The notes: generated from the letters alone by a model not told the origin. Counted from the first letter of the stretch, positions 16,734 to 25,664 are shown. The stretch is 64,000 nt of DNA from Pedococcus cremeus (GCF_900111375.1 NZ_FOHB01000004.1:124001-188000); one strand, 5' to 3'. Made by a program: numbers and translations.

Positions 16734-17738
16734 ATGAGCAACCTGGAGACCCGCCCGGTCGAGACCGAGTGCGAGCACACCGCGGTCCCGGAGTCCGGCG
16801 GACGACCCGTGGTCGAGGTGCTCGAGGCGCGGGAGGTGCCACTCGGGGGCCCGCGGGCCATGACGGTGCGGCGCACCATCCCCCAGCGGCAGCGGTCGCT
16901 CATCGGCGCCTGGTGCTTCGCCGACCACTACGGCCCCGACGACGTGAGCACCTCGGGGGGCATGGACGTCCCGCCCCACCCGCACACCGGGCTGCAGACG
17001 GTGAGCTGGCTGTTCTCCGGGGAGATCGAGCACCGCGACAGCGGCGGCAACCACGCCATGGTGCGGCCCGGCGAGATGAACCTGATGACCGGCGGCCACG
17101 GCATCGCCCACTCGGAGGTCTCCACGCCCGCCACCACGGTCCTGCACGGCGTGCAGCTGTGGGTGGCGCTTCCCGACGACGCCCGCGACGAGCCGCGCAT
17201 GTTCCAACACCACGTCCCGCCGCCCGTGCACGTCACCGGGGCGGTGGTGCGGGTCTTCCTCGGCTCGCTGCTCGGCCAGACCTCGCCGGTGCGCACCTTC
17301 ACCCCGCTGCTCGGGGCCGAGGTCGTGCTCGACCCGGGCGCCCACCTCGTGGTCGCCGTCGACGAGGGCTTCGAGCACGGGGTGCTCGCCGACACCGACG
17401 GTGTCAGCCTCGAGGGCGTCGCCGCGGCGCGCGGAGCGATGGGCTTCATCGGCCCCGGACTCCACTCGCTCACCCTCGCCAACGACAGCGACGCACCGGC
17501 TCGGCTGGTGCTCCTCGGCGGCACGCCGTTCGAGGAGGACATCCTCATGTGGTGGAACTTCGTCGGCCGCTCGCACGAGGAGATCGAGCAGTTCCGCCGC
17601 GAGTGGCAGGAAGAGGGCGACCGTTTCGGCGCCGTGGTCGGCTACCAGGGACGGGTGGCGCGCCTGCCCGCTCCTGAGCTGCCGCCGGTGCGGATCCGGC
17701 CGCGGCAGAACCCGCCGCCGCCCACCAGCCCCGCATGA
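16734..17738 (+). CDS. Pirin family protein
   Basis: Bicupin of 334 residues. The N-terminal cupin has the pirin metal motif: PHPHTGLQTVSWLFSG (two His, about residues 81-83) with a following EIEHRDS, and GGHGIAHSE near residue 120. The C-terminal cupin ends GGTPFEEDILMWWNFV. Pirins bind Fe and some show quercetinase activity; the natural role here is unknown. Its stop overlaps the start of the next gene (ATGA). Confidence 0.9.
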   Translation: MSNLETRPVETECEHTAVPESGGRPVVEVLEAREVPLGGPRAMTVRRTIPQRQRSLIGAWCFADHYGPDDVSTSGGMDVPPHPHTGLQTVSWLFSGEIEHRDSGGNHAMVRPGEMNLMTGGHGIAHSEVSTPATTVLHGVQLWVALPDDARDEPRMFQHHVPPPVHVTGAVVRVFLGSLLGQTSPVRTFTPLLGAEVVLDPGAHLVVAVDEGFEHGVLADTDGVSLEGVAAARGAMGFIGPGLHSLTLANDSDAPARLVLLGGTPFEEDILMWWNFVGRSHEEIEQFRREWQEEGDRFGAVVGYQGRVARLPAPELPPVRIRPRQNPPPPTSPA

Positions 17739-18985
17739 CGGGTGCGCGACAGTCGCCGGTGGCAGCAGGGTCCCGCCCGGCGCTGGCGTGTGCCGGGCTC
17801 GGGCTCGTCCTCGTCGTGGTGGGCGCAGTGCTGCCCGTCCCGGTGCTCTACGTGGTGGGCGTGGTGCTCGGCGGCGTCGGCCTCACCCTCGCCCTGCGCT
17901 CCCGGGCCCCCGTCGTCGTCGCGGTGCTGGCCGGGGTGGCGGTGGCCGGCGCCGCTGTCGCGCTGCCCCTGCTGGCGCGGCCGCGCACCAGTGGGCTGGC
18001 GGGTCAGTGGGAGGCACCTGCCATCGACGGCGACGTGCTCAGTGGTCGCGCGCTGGTCAGTGCCGACAACACCTCGGTCGACCTGCGCACCGGCAAGACC
18101 GTGCACCTCGGCTCGGTCACCGGTGGCTCCCGCTGGGTCGCCGACGACCGCATGCTCGTGGTCCGTGACGACCGGGTCGACTCGGTGCGGCTCGACGCCA
18201 GCGCCCGTTGGACGTGGCGTCCGCGTGGCCCGCAGGGGATCAGGCCCCTGGCCGCGGCCGACGGCATGACCGTGCTGAGGACCTGCCCGACCTCGACGTC
18301 CGGCGGATCGTGCGCCCTCGTGGGCGTCGACGCGCGAGGCCACCTGGCGTGGACCACCGACGCCCCGGGGCAGCGGAGCGGGTCTCCCACCGTCACCGGC
18401 CCGGTCGGTTCGCTCCCCAGGGTGGCGGTGCTGCCGGTGCGGGGCAGCGGCGGCAGCTTCCTCGTCGACCCCGCGACCGGGCGGCGCACCCTCGTGCCCG
18501 ACGCGGCCACCCTCGCCGTCGCGGACGGCCCGGTGGTCGTGACCACCGTGAGCGGCGGACGCTGCGTCACCAGCCTGTATGCCGGCCTCTCGCCGGCGTG
18601 GACCAGCGTGAGCCCGCAGGTGTGCCCGACGGCGCTGCCGTCGCGGTGGTTCACCGCCGAGGGGAACCTGTGGGTGGAGCGCGCGGGGGCCTGGGAGCGC
18701 TACACCCTGGCCGGCGGGTCGCGCGAGCAGGTCTCCGCCGAGGACGTTCCGGAACCGGGAGCACCGGGAGGCTGGACCGTGTCGGTGCAACGACTTTCCT
18801 TGTGGCCGAACCCCTTTCGCGGAAACGACCACGCGTTCGTCCTGACCCTGCGTAACCCGGAGTCCGGGGAGGAGTCGGCCCGGCTGGTCACCGACCGCCG
18901 GCCCGACCTCCTGCTCGCCGCGCGGGGTGGTGTCGTCGTCCGCGAGGATGGCCGGGTCACCCGGTACGCCCTCGACCACACCTGA
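17735..18985 (+). CDS. Membrane-anchored beta-propeller-like protein
   Basis: Protein of 416 residues. Three N-terminal hydrophobic segments (about 15-80) are followed by a long extracytoplasmic region with repeated short strands of PQQ/beta-propeller type (VSADNTSVDLRTGKTV, LVGVDARGHLAWTTD, FLVDPATGRRTL). Cys pairs (RTCPTSTSGGSC, GRCV, VCPT) could form disulfides. Coupled to the pirin gene by a four-base overlap. Function unknown. Confidence 0.7.
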   Translation: MTGARQSPVAAGSRPALACAGLGLVLVVVGAVLPVPVLYVVGVVLGGVGLTLALRSRAPVVVAVLAGVAVAGAAVALPLLARPRTSGLAGQWEAPAIDGDVLSGRALVSADNTSVDLRTGKTVHLGSVTGGSRWVADDRMLVVRDDRVDSVRLDASARWTWRPRGPQGIRPLAAADGMTVLRTCPTSTSGGSCALVGVDARGHLAWTTDAPGQRSGSPTVTGPVGSLPRVAVLPVRGSGGSFLVDPATGRRTLVPDAATLAVADGPVVVTTVSGGRCVTSLYAGLSPAWTSVSPQVCPTALPSRWFTAEGNLWVERAGAWERYTLAGGSREQVSAEDVPEPGAPGGWTVSVQRLSLWPNPFRGNDHAFVLTLRNPESGEESARLVTDRRPDLLLAARGGVVVREDGRVTRYALDHT

Positions 18986-18997
18986 CAGGATCGGCCC

Positions 18998-20206
18998 ATG
19001 AGCCTCGACGTCGCCGCGCTCCGAGCCCACTTCCCCGCCCTCGCCGAGGGCGCCGCCCACTTCGACGGGCCGGGCGGGTCCCAGGTGCCAGACGTCGTCG
19101 CGACGGCCGTCGCCGAGACCATGACGTCCGCGATCGCCAACCGTGGCACCGTCACCCGGGCGGAGCGGCGCGCCGAGCAGGTCGTGCAGGACGCGCGCGC
19201 GGCGATGGGCGACCTGCTGGGCACCGCTCCGGGCGGGGTGGTGTTCGGGCGCAGCATGACGGCGCTCACCTACGACATGGCCCGCACCCTGTCGCGCACC
19301 TGGTCGGCTGGCGACGAGGTGGTGGTCACCCGACTCGACCACGACGCCAACATCCGCCCGTGGGTGCAGGCTGCCGAGCGGGTCGGTGCCGTCGTCCGCT
19401 GGGCCGACTTCGACCCCGCCACGGGGGAGCTGCCGCCCGAGGCGGTCGGTGACCTGCTCTCCGACCGCACCCGCCTCGTGGCGGTCACGGCGGCCTCCAA
19501 CCTGATCGGCACGCGGCCCGACGTCGCGGCCATCGCCGACCTGGTGCACGGGACGCCCGGCCTGCTGTACGTCGACGGCGTCCACTACACGCCCCACGTC
19601 GGCGTCGACGTCAAGGCGATGGGGGCGGACTTCTTCGCCTGCTCGCCGTACAAGTTCATGGGGCCGCACTGCGGGGTCGTCGCGGCGAGCCCCGAGCTGC
19701 TGGAGACGCTCCAGCCGGAGAAGCTGCTGCCGTCCTCCAACGCCGTGCCCGAGCGGTTCGAGCTCGGCACGCTGCCCTACGAGCTCCTGGCCGGCACCAC
19801 CGCCGCCGTGGACTTCATCGCGTCCCTCTCGCCTCTGGGCGGTGCCGGTGACCGCCGCACGCGGGTGCTGAGCGCCATGCAGTCGCTCGAGGAGCACGAG
19901 GACCGGCTGCGCGAGCGCATCGAGAAGGGCATCTCCGCCCTGCCGGGCGCGGTGCTCTACTCGCAGGCCGACCGACGCACCCCCACCCTGCTCGTGCGCT
20001 TCGAGGGCCACGACTCCCAGGACGTGCGGGCCGCCCTCGCCGAGCGCAACGTCAACGCCCCTGCCGCCTGCTTCTACGCGATCGAGGCCTCGCGCGTGCT
20101 GGGGCTGGGCGACACCGGCGCGCTGCGCATCGGGCTGGCGCCGTACAACGACGAGGACGACGCGGACCGGCTGGTGCAGGGCCTGGCGGAGGTCGTCGGC
20201 GGCTGA
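18998..20206 (+). CDS. Class V aminotransferase / cysteine desulfurase-like protein
   Basis: PLP-dependent fold type I enzyme of 402 residues. It has HFDGPGGSQVP at the N-terminus, the region DGVHYTPHVGVDVKAMGADFFACSPYKFMGPH (key part ACSPYKFMGPH, with the Schiff-base Lys in YKF), and FELGTLPYE. No flexible loop Cys of a classical IscS/SufS desulfurase is seen in its usual place, so desulfurase activity is not certain. Members are often annotated as cysteine desulfurase-like. Confidence 0.82.
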   Translation: MSLDVAALRAHFPALAEGAAHFDGPGGSQVPDVVATAVAETMTSAIANRGTVTRAERRAEQVVQDARAAMGDLLGTAPGGVVFGRSMTALTYDMARTLSRTWSAGDEVVVTRLDHDANIRPWVQAAERVGAVVRWADFDPATGELPPEAVGDLLSDRTRLVAVTAASNLIGTRPDVAAIADLVHGTPGLLYVDGVHYTPHVGVDVKAMGADFFACSPYKFMGPHCGVVAASPELLETLQPEKLLPSSNAVPERFELGTLPYELLAGTTAAVDFIASLSPLGGAGDRRTRVLSAMQSLEEHEDRLRERIEKGISALPGAVLYSQADRRTPTLLVRFEGHDSQDVRAALAERNVNAPAACFYAIEASRVLGLGDTGALRIGLAPYNDEDDADRLVQGLAEVVGG

Positions 20207-20287
20207 GGCCGTGCCCGGTCGGGGACCTTCGGCCCGACCCCTCCTGTCTCACCGGCCCCAGTGTGGGAGGTGACACGAGGAGGAACC

Positions 20288-21109
20288 ATGACCCAGCTCG
20301 AGCAGAGCGTCCACAACACCGTCACCCCATCCACTGGCCGGCTGGCAGGAGCCCGGAAGGCCTTGCGGATCAGCCGTTCGATCGCCGTGTCGATCGGAGG
20401 GCCGCCGGTGCTGGCAGCGGCCAGCGCGCTCGCCCCGGTGGCTGCCGTGCGCCGGTGGCCGTCGCGGGCTCCCTCCCCCGCGGGTCGCGCGGCTGCCTGC
20501 GGCGCGACCGGGTTCTTCCTGGCCCTGCCGGTGGTCTACGGCGGGATCGTGCGCCCCTGGCTCCAGAACTGGGGCTCGACCGCCTCGGAGCGGGCGGCGT
20601 GGTACCCCGGGGACGACCCCGTCGGGCCGGAGCCCGGCATCAAGATCACGAGGGCCGTGACGGTCGAGGCGCCTGCCGACGCGGTGTGGCCGTGGATCGC
20701 CCAGATCGGCCAGGCCAGGGGCGGGTTCTACACCTACGACTGGCTCGAGAACCTCGCCGGGTGCCAGATCCACAGCGCCGACCGGGTGCACCCGGAGTGG
20801 CAGGACGTGCACGTGGGGACGCCGATCGGCATGGCACCCGACTTCGGCACCGACGTCGAGGCCGTGGTGCCCGGCCGCGCCCTGGTGGTCAGGAACTGGG
20901 GCAGCTACGTCGTCGAACCCGCAGGCGAGCACCGCAGCCGGCTCATCGCGCGCGCCACGCAGCCGAAGGGCTTGCCATCCCTCTTCTACGCCCTGGTCGT
21001 CGAGCTGCCGCACGCGGTGATGGAGCGGCGCATGCTCCTCGGCATCAAGGAGCGTGCCGAGGCCGCGGCGGCCACCTCGGGAGCGCCGGCCCATCCGCAC
21101 GCTGCCTGA
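20288..21109 (+). CDS. SRPBCC-like membrane-anchored protein
   Basis: Protein of 273 residues. Two hydrophobic segments (about 37-55 and 70-90) precede a START/SRPBCC-like domain starting KITRAVTVEAPADAVWPWIAQIGQARGG (key part VEAPADAVWPWIAQIGQ) and continuing FYTYDWLENLAG. This fold binds hydrophobic ligands; similar proteins are annotated as polyketide cyclase/dehydrase-like. It has a good GAGGAGGAA ribosome site. Confidence 0.75.
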   Translation: MTQLEQSVHNTVTPSTGRLAGARKALRISRSIAVSIGGPPVLAAASALAPVAAVRRWPSRAPSPAGRAAACGATGFFLALPVVYGGIVRPWLQNWGSTASERAAWYPGDDPVGPEPGIKITRAVTVEAPADAVWPWIAQIGQARGGFYTYDWLENLAGCQIHSADRVHPEWQDVHVGTPIGMAPDFGTDVEAVVPGRALVVRNWGSYVVEPAGEHRSRLIARATQPKGLPSLFYALVVELPHAVMERRMLLGIKERAEAAAATSGAPAHPHAA

Positions 21110-21168
21110 CTGGGCAGACACACCGAACGAGCCGCGCGACCGGTCGGGCGATGCGCGACACTGACGCC

Positions 21169-22014
21169 ATGCGCGCCACCTCGCTCGACCCCGTCCTCAT
21201 CACCGGCTGCTCGTCCGGCATCGGCAAGGCCGCCGCGGACCTGCTCGTCAAGGCCGGCCACACCGTCTACGCGACGGCCCGTCGCCCCGAGACCCTGGCC
21301 GACCTCGAGGAGGCGGGGGCCCGCGTCATGGCACTGGACGTGACGTCCGAGGAGTCCATGACCGCGGCGGTCCAGCGCATCGAGACCGAGCACGGCCGGG
21401 TCGGCACGCTGGTCAACAATGCCGGCTACGGCGAGTACGGCACCGTCGAGGAGGCCGACCTCGACAAGGTGCGCACCATGTTCGAGACCAACGTCTTCGG
21501 GCTCGCGCGCATGACCCAGCTGGTGCTGCCGGGCATGCGCCGCGCCGGCCGGGGCCGGATCATCAACATCAGCTCGATGGGTGGCCGGATCACCTTCCCG
21601 GTCGGCGGCTACTACCACGCGACGAAGCACGCGGTGGAGGCCATCAGCGACGCCCTGCGCAGCGAGGTGCGCGGGTTCGGCATCGACGTCGTCGTGGTCG
21701 AGCCCGGCATCACCCGCACCGGCTTCGAGGACACCGTGCACGCCTCTGTGGCGAATGGCGCTGGCGCGCAGCCTGATTCGCCCTACGCCACACTCATCGC
21801 ACAGAACGTGCAGAACACCTCGAGCGGGTACTCCAACCCGTTGCTCGCCGTCGGTCCCGAGAGCGTGGCCCGCACGATCCTCAAGGCCGTCGAGGCGGAC
21901 CGGCCGAAGACCCGCTACCTGCTCACCCCTGCCGCCAAGGCCCTGGTGGCCGCGCGGACCCTCGGTGGCGACCGGGTGTGGGACACGCTCGTCAAGCAGC
22001 AGTTCAAGCACTAG
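21169..22014 (+). CDS. Short-chain dehydrogenase/reductase
   Basis: NAD(P)-dependent oxidoreductase of 281 residues. The cofactor motif is TGCSSGIGKA (about 11-20), NNAGYG follows (about 83-88), and the catalytic Ser (INISSMGG) and YYHATKHA with Tyr and Lys are all present. It belongs to the classical SDR group of the YbbO/retinol-dehydrogenase-like type. ATG 21169 puts the first strand at the usual distance; an in-frame ATG at 21151 is possible. Confidence 0.88.
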   Translation: MRATSLDPVLITGCSSGIGKAAADLLVKAGHTVYATARRPETLADLEEAGARVMALDVTSEESMTAAVQRIETEHGRVGTLVNNAGYGEYGTVEEADLDKVRTMFETNVFGLARMTQLVLPGMRRAGRGRIINISSMGGRITFPVGGYYHATKHAVEAISDALRSEVRGFGIDVVVVEPGITRTGFEDTVHASVANGAGAQPDSPYATLIAQNVQNTSSGYSNPLLAVGPESVARTILKAVEADRPKTRYLLTPAAKALVAARTLGGDRVWDTLVKQQFKH

Positions 22015-22021
22015 GCCGCCC

Positions 22022-23080
22022 GTGGTCACGCCCATCGCCCCACTCGAGGCGCCGGTCGAGCCGGCCGACGCCCTGCGCCGCATCGCCTTCCTGCTCGAGC
22101 GCGACCGCGCCGGCACCTACCGCGTCGAGGCGTTCCGGCGCGCCGTCACCGTGGTGCGCGCGACCGACCCCGCCGAGCTGACCACCCGGACGGAGGCCGG
22201 CACGCTCCAGGAGCTGAACGGCATCGGGAAGTCCACCGCCGGCGTGGTGGCGGAGGCCGTGCGAGGTGAGCTGCCGGCATACCTGAAGTCGTTGCAGGAC
22301 AAGGCGACCGACAGCCTTGCCGACGGCGGCGACGACCTGCGAGCCGCCCTCAGGGGCGACTGCCACTCGCACTCGGACTGGTCCGACGGGGGCAGTCCCA
22401 TCGACGAGATGGTGCTGACCGCGGTCGAGCTCGGGCACGACTACCTCGTGCTGACCGACCACTCCCCGCGGCTGAAGGTCGCCAACGGCCTGTCGAGCGA
22501 GCGCCTCACGCGCCAGCTGGGGGTCGTCGACCAGGTGAACGCCTCCCTGGGCGGAGACTTCCGGCTGTTGAAGGGCATCGAGGTCGACATCCTCGACGAC
22601 GGCAGCCTCGACCAGACGCCCGAGATGCTCGACCGCCTCGACGTCGTCGTCGCGAGCGTGCACTCGAAGCTGAAGATGAACGCCGCCCCGATGACCCGCC
22701 GCATGGTCGCCGCGGTGCAGAACCCGCGGGTGAACGTCCTCGGCCACTGCACGGGGCGGCTGGTCACGGGCGGACGGGGCACCCGGCCGCAGTCCGAGTT
22801 CGACGCCAGGGCGGTGTTCGAGGCGTGCGCGGAGAATGACGTCGCCGTGGAGATCAACAGCCGGCCCGAGCGACAGGACCCGCCCGACGAGCTGCTCGAA
22901 CTCGCCCTCGAGATCGGGTGCCTCTTCTCGATCGACTCCGACGCGCACGCCCCGGGCCAGCTCGACTTCAAGGCGCTGGGCTGCGAGCGGGCCGAGCGGC
23001 TCGGTGTTCCCGCCGAGCGCATCGTCAACACCTGGGACGCCGACCGGCTCGTGGATTGGGCTCGCGGGGGTGCGGCATGA
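22022..23080 (+). CDS. PHP-domain phosphoesterase with N-terminal helix-hairpin-helix region
   Basis: Protein of 352 residues. Residues 12-95 carry a PolX-like helical segment with a helix-hairpin-helix (LQELNGIGKSTA). From residue 114 follows a full PHP domain: CHSHSDWSDG, LTDHSP, KGIEVDI, VVVASVHSK, VLGHCTGRL, EINSRP, FSIDSDAHAP, which supplies the metal-binding His/Asp set. The layout resembles DNA polymerase X with the polymerase palm removed, so it may be a DNA-end nuclease or phosphatase. It starts at GTG 22022 right after the SDR gene and overlaps the next gene by ATGA. Confidence 0.82.
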   Translation: MVTPIAPLEAPVEPADALRRIAFLLERDRAGTYRVEAFRRAVTVVRATDPAELTTRTEAGTLQELNGIGKSTAGVVAEAVRGELPAYLKSLQDKATDSLADGGDDLRAALRGDCHSHSDWSDGGSPIDEMVLTAVELGHDYLVLTDHSPRLKVANGLSSERLTRQLGVVDQVNASLGGDFRLLKGIEVDILDDGSLDQTPEMLDRLDVVVASVHSKLKMNAAPMTRRMVAAVQNPRVNVLGHCTGRLVTGGRGTRPQSEFDARAVFEACAENDVAVEINSRPERQDPPDELLELALEIGCLFSIDSDAHAPGQLDFKALGCERAERLGVPAERIVNTWDADRLVDWARGGAA

Positions 23081-23451
23081 CGCTGCCCGCCCTGTCCGTC
23101 GACCAGCACGGGTCGGTGGCGCCGTTCGAGCAGATCCGCGCCCAGCTGGCGGTGCTCATCGAGTCCGGCGCCTTGGCCGAGGGCGAGCGGCTGCCGACCG
23201 TGCGCGGCCTGGCCGCCGACCTCGGGGTCGCCGTCAACACCGTGGCCCGTGCCTACCGCGAGCTCGAGGCCGAGGGCCTGGTGGCCACGGCGAGCCGTGC
23301 CGGCACCGTGGTGGCACCCGGTGCGCAGCGTGACGAGGTGGCGCTGCAGCGTGCGGCAGCCGCGTTCGCCGAGCGCGCGGCCCGGTCGCGGGTGACCGAG
23401 GAGGAGGCGGTGGCGCTGGTCCGGAAGGCCCTCCAGAACCTGCGCGGCTGA
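23077..23451 (+). CDS. GntR-family regulator (YtrA subgroup)
   Basis: Short regulator of 124 residues with only a winged helix and a helical tail. The motif APFEQIRAQLAVLIESGAL and LPTVRGLAADLGVAVNTVARAYRELEAEGLV (key part LAADLGVAVNTVARAY) is typical of GntR/YtrA proteins, which normally control ABC transporters. No transporter is next to it; it is coupled to the PHP gene instead (ATGA). Confidence 0.85.
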   Translation: MTLPALSVDQHGSVAPFEQIRAQLAVLIESGALAEGERLPTVRGLAADLGVAVNTVARAYRELEAEGLVATASRAGTVVAPGAQRDEVALQRAAAAFAERAARSRVTEEEAVALVRKALQNLRG

Positions 23452-23467
23452 CCCCGGAGAGCCCGTT

Positions 23468-23497
23468 TTGGAGTATTCGCCGTCCGACCCGTATGCT
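23468..23497 (+). promoter_or_regulatory. Promoter of the tRNA-Glu/tRNA-Asp pair
   Basis: A -35 like TTGGAG (23468-23473) and a -10 like TATGCT (23492-23497) are 18 bases apart and lie about 60 bases before the tRNA-Glu gene. This is a housekeeping sigma-type arrangement. Confidence 0.5.
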
Positions 23498-23557
23498 TTC
23501 CGAGTCCTCGACGGATCCGAGCCCTGCTGGCTGGGCGCGAGGGTTCGGCGAGAGCCG

Positions 23558-23630
23558 GTCCCCATCGTCTAGCGGCCTAGGACCCCGCCCTTTCACGGCG
23601 GTAGCACGGGTTCGAATCCCGTTGGGGATA
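23558..23630 (+). tRNA. tRNA-Glu (anticodon TTC)
   Basis: Cloverleaf of 73 bases. Acceptor arms GTCCCCA and TGGGGAT pair with one G-T, the anticodon loop is CTTTCAC with TTC, the T-arm carries GGTTCGAATCC, and the discriminator is A. CCA is not encoded. It is followed at 22 bases by tRNA-Asp, and the two probably form one transcript. Confidence 0.95.
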
Positions 23631-23652
23631 CAGCACCACAGGCCTTAACCAA

Positions 23653-23726
23653 GGCCCCGTAGCGCAGTTGGTTAGCGCGCCGCCCTGTCACGGCGGAGGT
23701 CGCGGGTTCGAGTCCCGTCGGGGTCG
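23653..23726 (+). tRNA. tRNA-Asp (anticodon GTC)
   Basis: Cloverleaf of 74 bases. Acceptor arms GGCCCCG and CGGGGTC, anticodon loop CTGTCAC with GTC, T-arm GGGTTCGAGTCCC, discriminator G. CCA is not encoded. A strong hairpin follows at 23735. Confidence 0.95.
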
Positions 23727-23734
23727 CTTCGCAT

Positions 23735-23766
23735 GAGAGGCGCCGCTCAGGAGAGCGGCGCCTCTC
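23735..23766 (+). terminator. Terminator hairpin after tRNA-Asp
   Basis: GAGAGGCGCCGCTC (23735-23748) and GAGCGGCGCCTCTC (23753-23766) form a perfect 14-bp stem with a 4-base loop. The tail is poor in T, as is common in high-GC actinobacteria. Confidence 0.8.
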
Positions 23767-23860
23767 GCGTTGTCCCAGCACACCGGACCGGGGTCCGCCG
23801 CCGTTGCAGGCAACCTCGATGGACCGTGCATCCCCGGTGCGGTCGTGGGTACAGGCAGGT

Positions 23861-24541
23861 ATGACGTCCAACCCCGACCACGCCGCCCTGCCCGATGTCC
23901 CGCACCCCACGCCGACCGGTGGGTCGCCGCTCGTGCAGGCGGTGCAGGCGCTGGAGGGGACCGCGGCCCTCGACACCGTCGGCGCCGTGCTGTCGCGGCT
24001 CAGCACCCCCGTCACCCGCTCGCCGGGCCTGCGCGGGCTGCTCCAGGGCCGCGGGGTGGGTCACGCCATCCACCCGCCGCTGACCGACGTGCCCGTCGGC
24101 CTGTGGACCTCTGCCGTCGTCCTCGACCTCATCGGAGGCGTGGGCTCTCGTGAGGCGGCGCGGAAGCTTCTCGGCGCCGGTCTGCTCGCGGCGGTGCCGA
24201 CCGCCGCCACCGGGTTCGCCGAGTGGCACGACACGGGTAACCCCGAGCGCCGGGTCGGGTCGGCGCACGCGCTCCTGAACACGGCTGCCCTGGGCCTGCT
24301 CGGCAGCTCGTGGGTCTCGCGGGGCCGTGGCCGGCACGGCGTCGGCGTCGCCAGTGCGCTGGCCGGCATGGCCGTCGCCACCGCGTCGGCCTTCCTGGGC
24401 GGCCACCTCGCCACAGCCCGCAAGGTCGGCACCCGTGACGCGGCCTTCGGCCGCGACGGCGTCGGGCCGACCCTCTCCAGGCCGGCACCGACCACCGGCG
24501 TCGGAGTCACACCGGGAAGCGACGACCCGGTCACCGACTGA
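23861..24541 (+). CDS. DUF2231-type membrane protein
   Basis: Protein of 226 residues. After a polar N-terminus there is GVGHAIHPPLTDVPVGLWTSAVVLDL (key part GHAIHPPLTDVPVGLW) and four hydrophobic segments with GFAEWHDT and SAHALLNT, the conserved His-rich pattern of DUF2231 membrane proteins. These are heme-like or redox-linked candidates of unknown role. ATG 23861 is preferred because the 19 residues before it lack the family pattern. Confidence 0.8.
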   Translation: MTSNPDHAALPDVPHPTPTGGSPLVQAVQALEGTAALDTVGAVLSRLSTPVTRSPGLRGLLQGRGVGHAIHPPLTDVPVGLWTSAVVLDLIGGVGSREAARKLLGAGLLAAVPTAATGFAEWHDTGNPERRVGSAHALLNTAALGLLGSSWVSRGRGRHGVGVASALAGMAVATASAFLGGHLATARKVGTRDAAFGRDGVGPTLSRPAPTTGVGVTPGSDDPVTD

Positions 24542-24568
24542 ACGATCGGAGGGTGACCACACCAGACC

Positions 24569-24606
24569 GGTATGCCGCGTGCGCAACGGCGCGCACGCGG
24601 CATACC
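24569..24606. terminator. Bidirectional terminator built from inverted CGGCATAC octamers
   Basis: A 16-bp perfect stem: 24569-24584 (GGTATGCCGCGTGCGC) pairs with 24591-24606 (GCGCACGCGGCATACC), with a 6-base loop. It separates convergent genes. The outer part of each arm is the octamer that is over-represented throughout the window. Confidence 0.85.
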
Positions 24607-24611
24607 CGCTG

Positions 24612-25535
24612 CTAGCTGCTGACCTCGATGGCGATCTTGCCGCGGACGTGTCCGCCCTGGCTGACGCGGAACGCCTCGGCCGTCTTCTCGAGCGGGAAGA
24701 CCTCGGTGACCGGGACGGTGAGGAGGCCCTGGTCGGCGAGGTCGGCAAGCGCCTGCAGGTCGGCCGCGTTGGGTCGGACCCACGCGTAGAGGCCGCCCTT
24801 CTCGGCGACCTCGCCCTCGACGATGGAGCCGTGGCGGCCGCCCTCCTTCAGCACCGCGAGGGTGTCGTCGAGCACGCCACCGACGAAGTCGACGACCACG
24901 TCGACGCCGTCGGGCGCCAGCTCACGCACTCGCTCCGGCAGGCCCTCGCCGTAGGCGACGGGCTCGGCGCCAAGCTCACGCAGGGCGTCGTGGTTGGCCT
25001 CGGAGGCAGTGCCGATGACCCGGGCGCCGGTGGCCTTCGCGATCTGCACCGCGAGGCTGCCGACGCCACCCGCGGCCGCGTGGACGAGCACCGTCTCACC
25101 CTTGGCGAGACCGAGGCGGCTGAGCAGCTGGTAGGCCGAGAGGCCGGCGAGCGGCAGGCCGGCGGCCTGGTTCCAGTCCAGCGCCTTGGGCTTGCGGGCG
25201 ACCGCACGCACCGGCACCGTCACGAGCTCGGCGAAGGTGCCGCCGTGCACCCAGTCCTTGCGGGCGTAGGCGATGACCTCGTCGCCGGGCTGGAACTCGG
25301 GGGTGTCGAGGCCGACGCGCTCCACCACACCGGCGACGTCCCAGCCGGGGATCGCGGGGAAGGTGATGTTCATCAGCGGGTCCAGGCCGCCGGCAGCCAC
25401 CTTCCAGTCCACCGGGTTCACCGAGGCGCTGCGGACCCGGATCAGGACCTCCGCTGGGCCGACCTTCGGGCCGGGGACGTCGGAAAGGGTCAGGTTGTCG
25501 GGGTCGCCGTACTGGTCATAGGTGATGGCACGCAT
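24612..25535 (-). CDS. NADP-dependent quinone oxidoreductase (zinc-free MDR type)
   Basis: Medium-chain reductase of 307 residues. It starts MRAITYDQYGDPDNL, with SVNPVDWK and GWDVAGVVERVG in the GroES-like half and the NADPH motif HAAAGGVGSLAVQIAKATGARVIG (key part AAAGGVGSLAVQ) in the Rossmann half. No Cys/His zinc site is seen, as expected for quinone oxidoreductase-like members. ATG at 25535; the open frame continues upstream through the tRNA-Phe region but has no family similarity there. Confidence 0.88.
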   Translation of the reverse strand: MRAITYDQYGDPDNLTLSDVPGPKVGPAEVLIRVRSASVNPVDWKVAAGGLDPLMNITFPAIPGWDVAGVVERVGLDTPEFQPGDEVIAYARKDWVHGGTFAELVTVPVRAVARKPKALDWNQAAGLPLAGLSAYQLLSRLGLAKGETVLVHAAAGGVGSLAVQIAKATGARVIGTASEANHDALRELGAEPVAYGEGLPERVRELAPDGVDVVVDFVGGVLDDTLAVLKEGGRHGSIVEGEVAEKGGLYAWVRPNAADLQALADLADQGLLTVPVTEVFPLEKTAEAFRVSQGGHVRGKIAIEVSS

Positions 25536-25595
25536 GGCGGGTCCAACGGGGCTTCGCGGGGCTGCTATTCCACGGAGGTGCCCGCCGGCAGCCGG

Positions 25596-25626
25596 TTGGG
25601 AGCGGGGGCCGGACGTCCGGTATAGT
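25596..25626 (+). promoter_or_regulatory. Promoter of tRNA-Phe
   Basis: A -10 TATAGT (25621-25626) with a -35 like TTGGGA (25596-25601), spacing 19, lies about 40 bases before the tRNA. Confidence 0.45.
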
Positions 25627-25664
25627 CGCGACCGCGCCAGCCTCGGCTGGCAGTTTGTTGTCAC

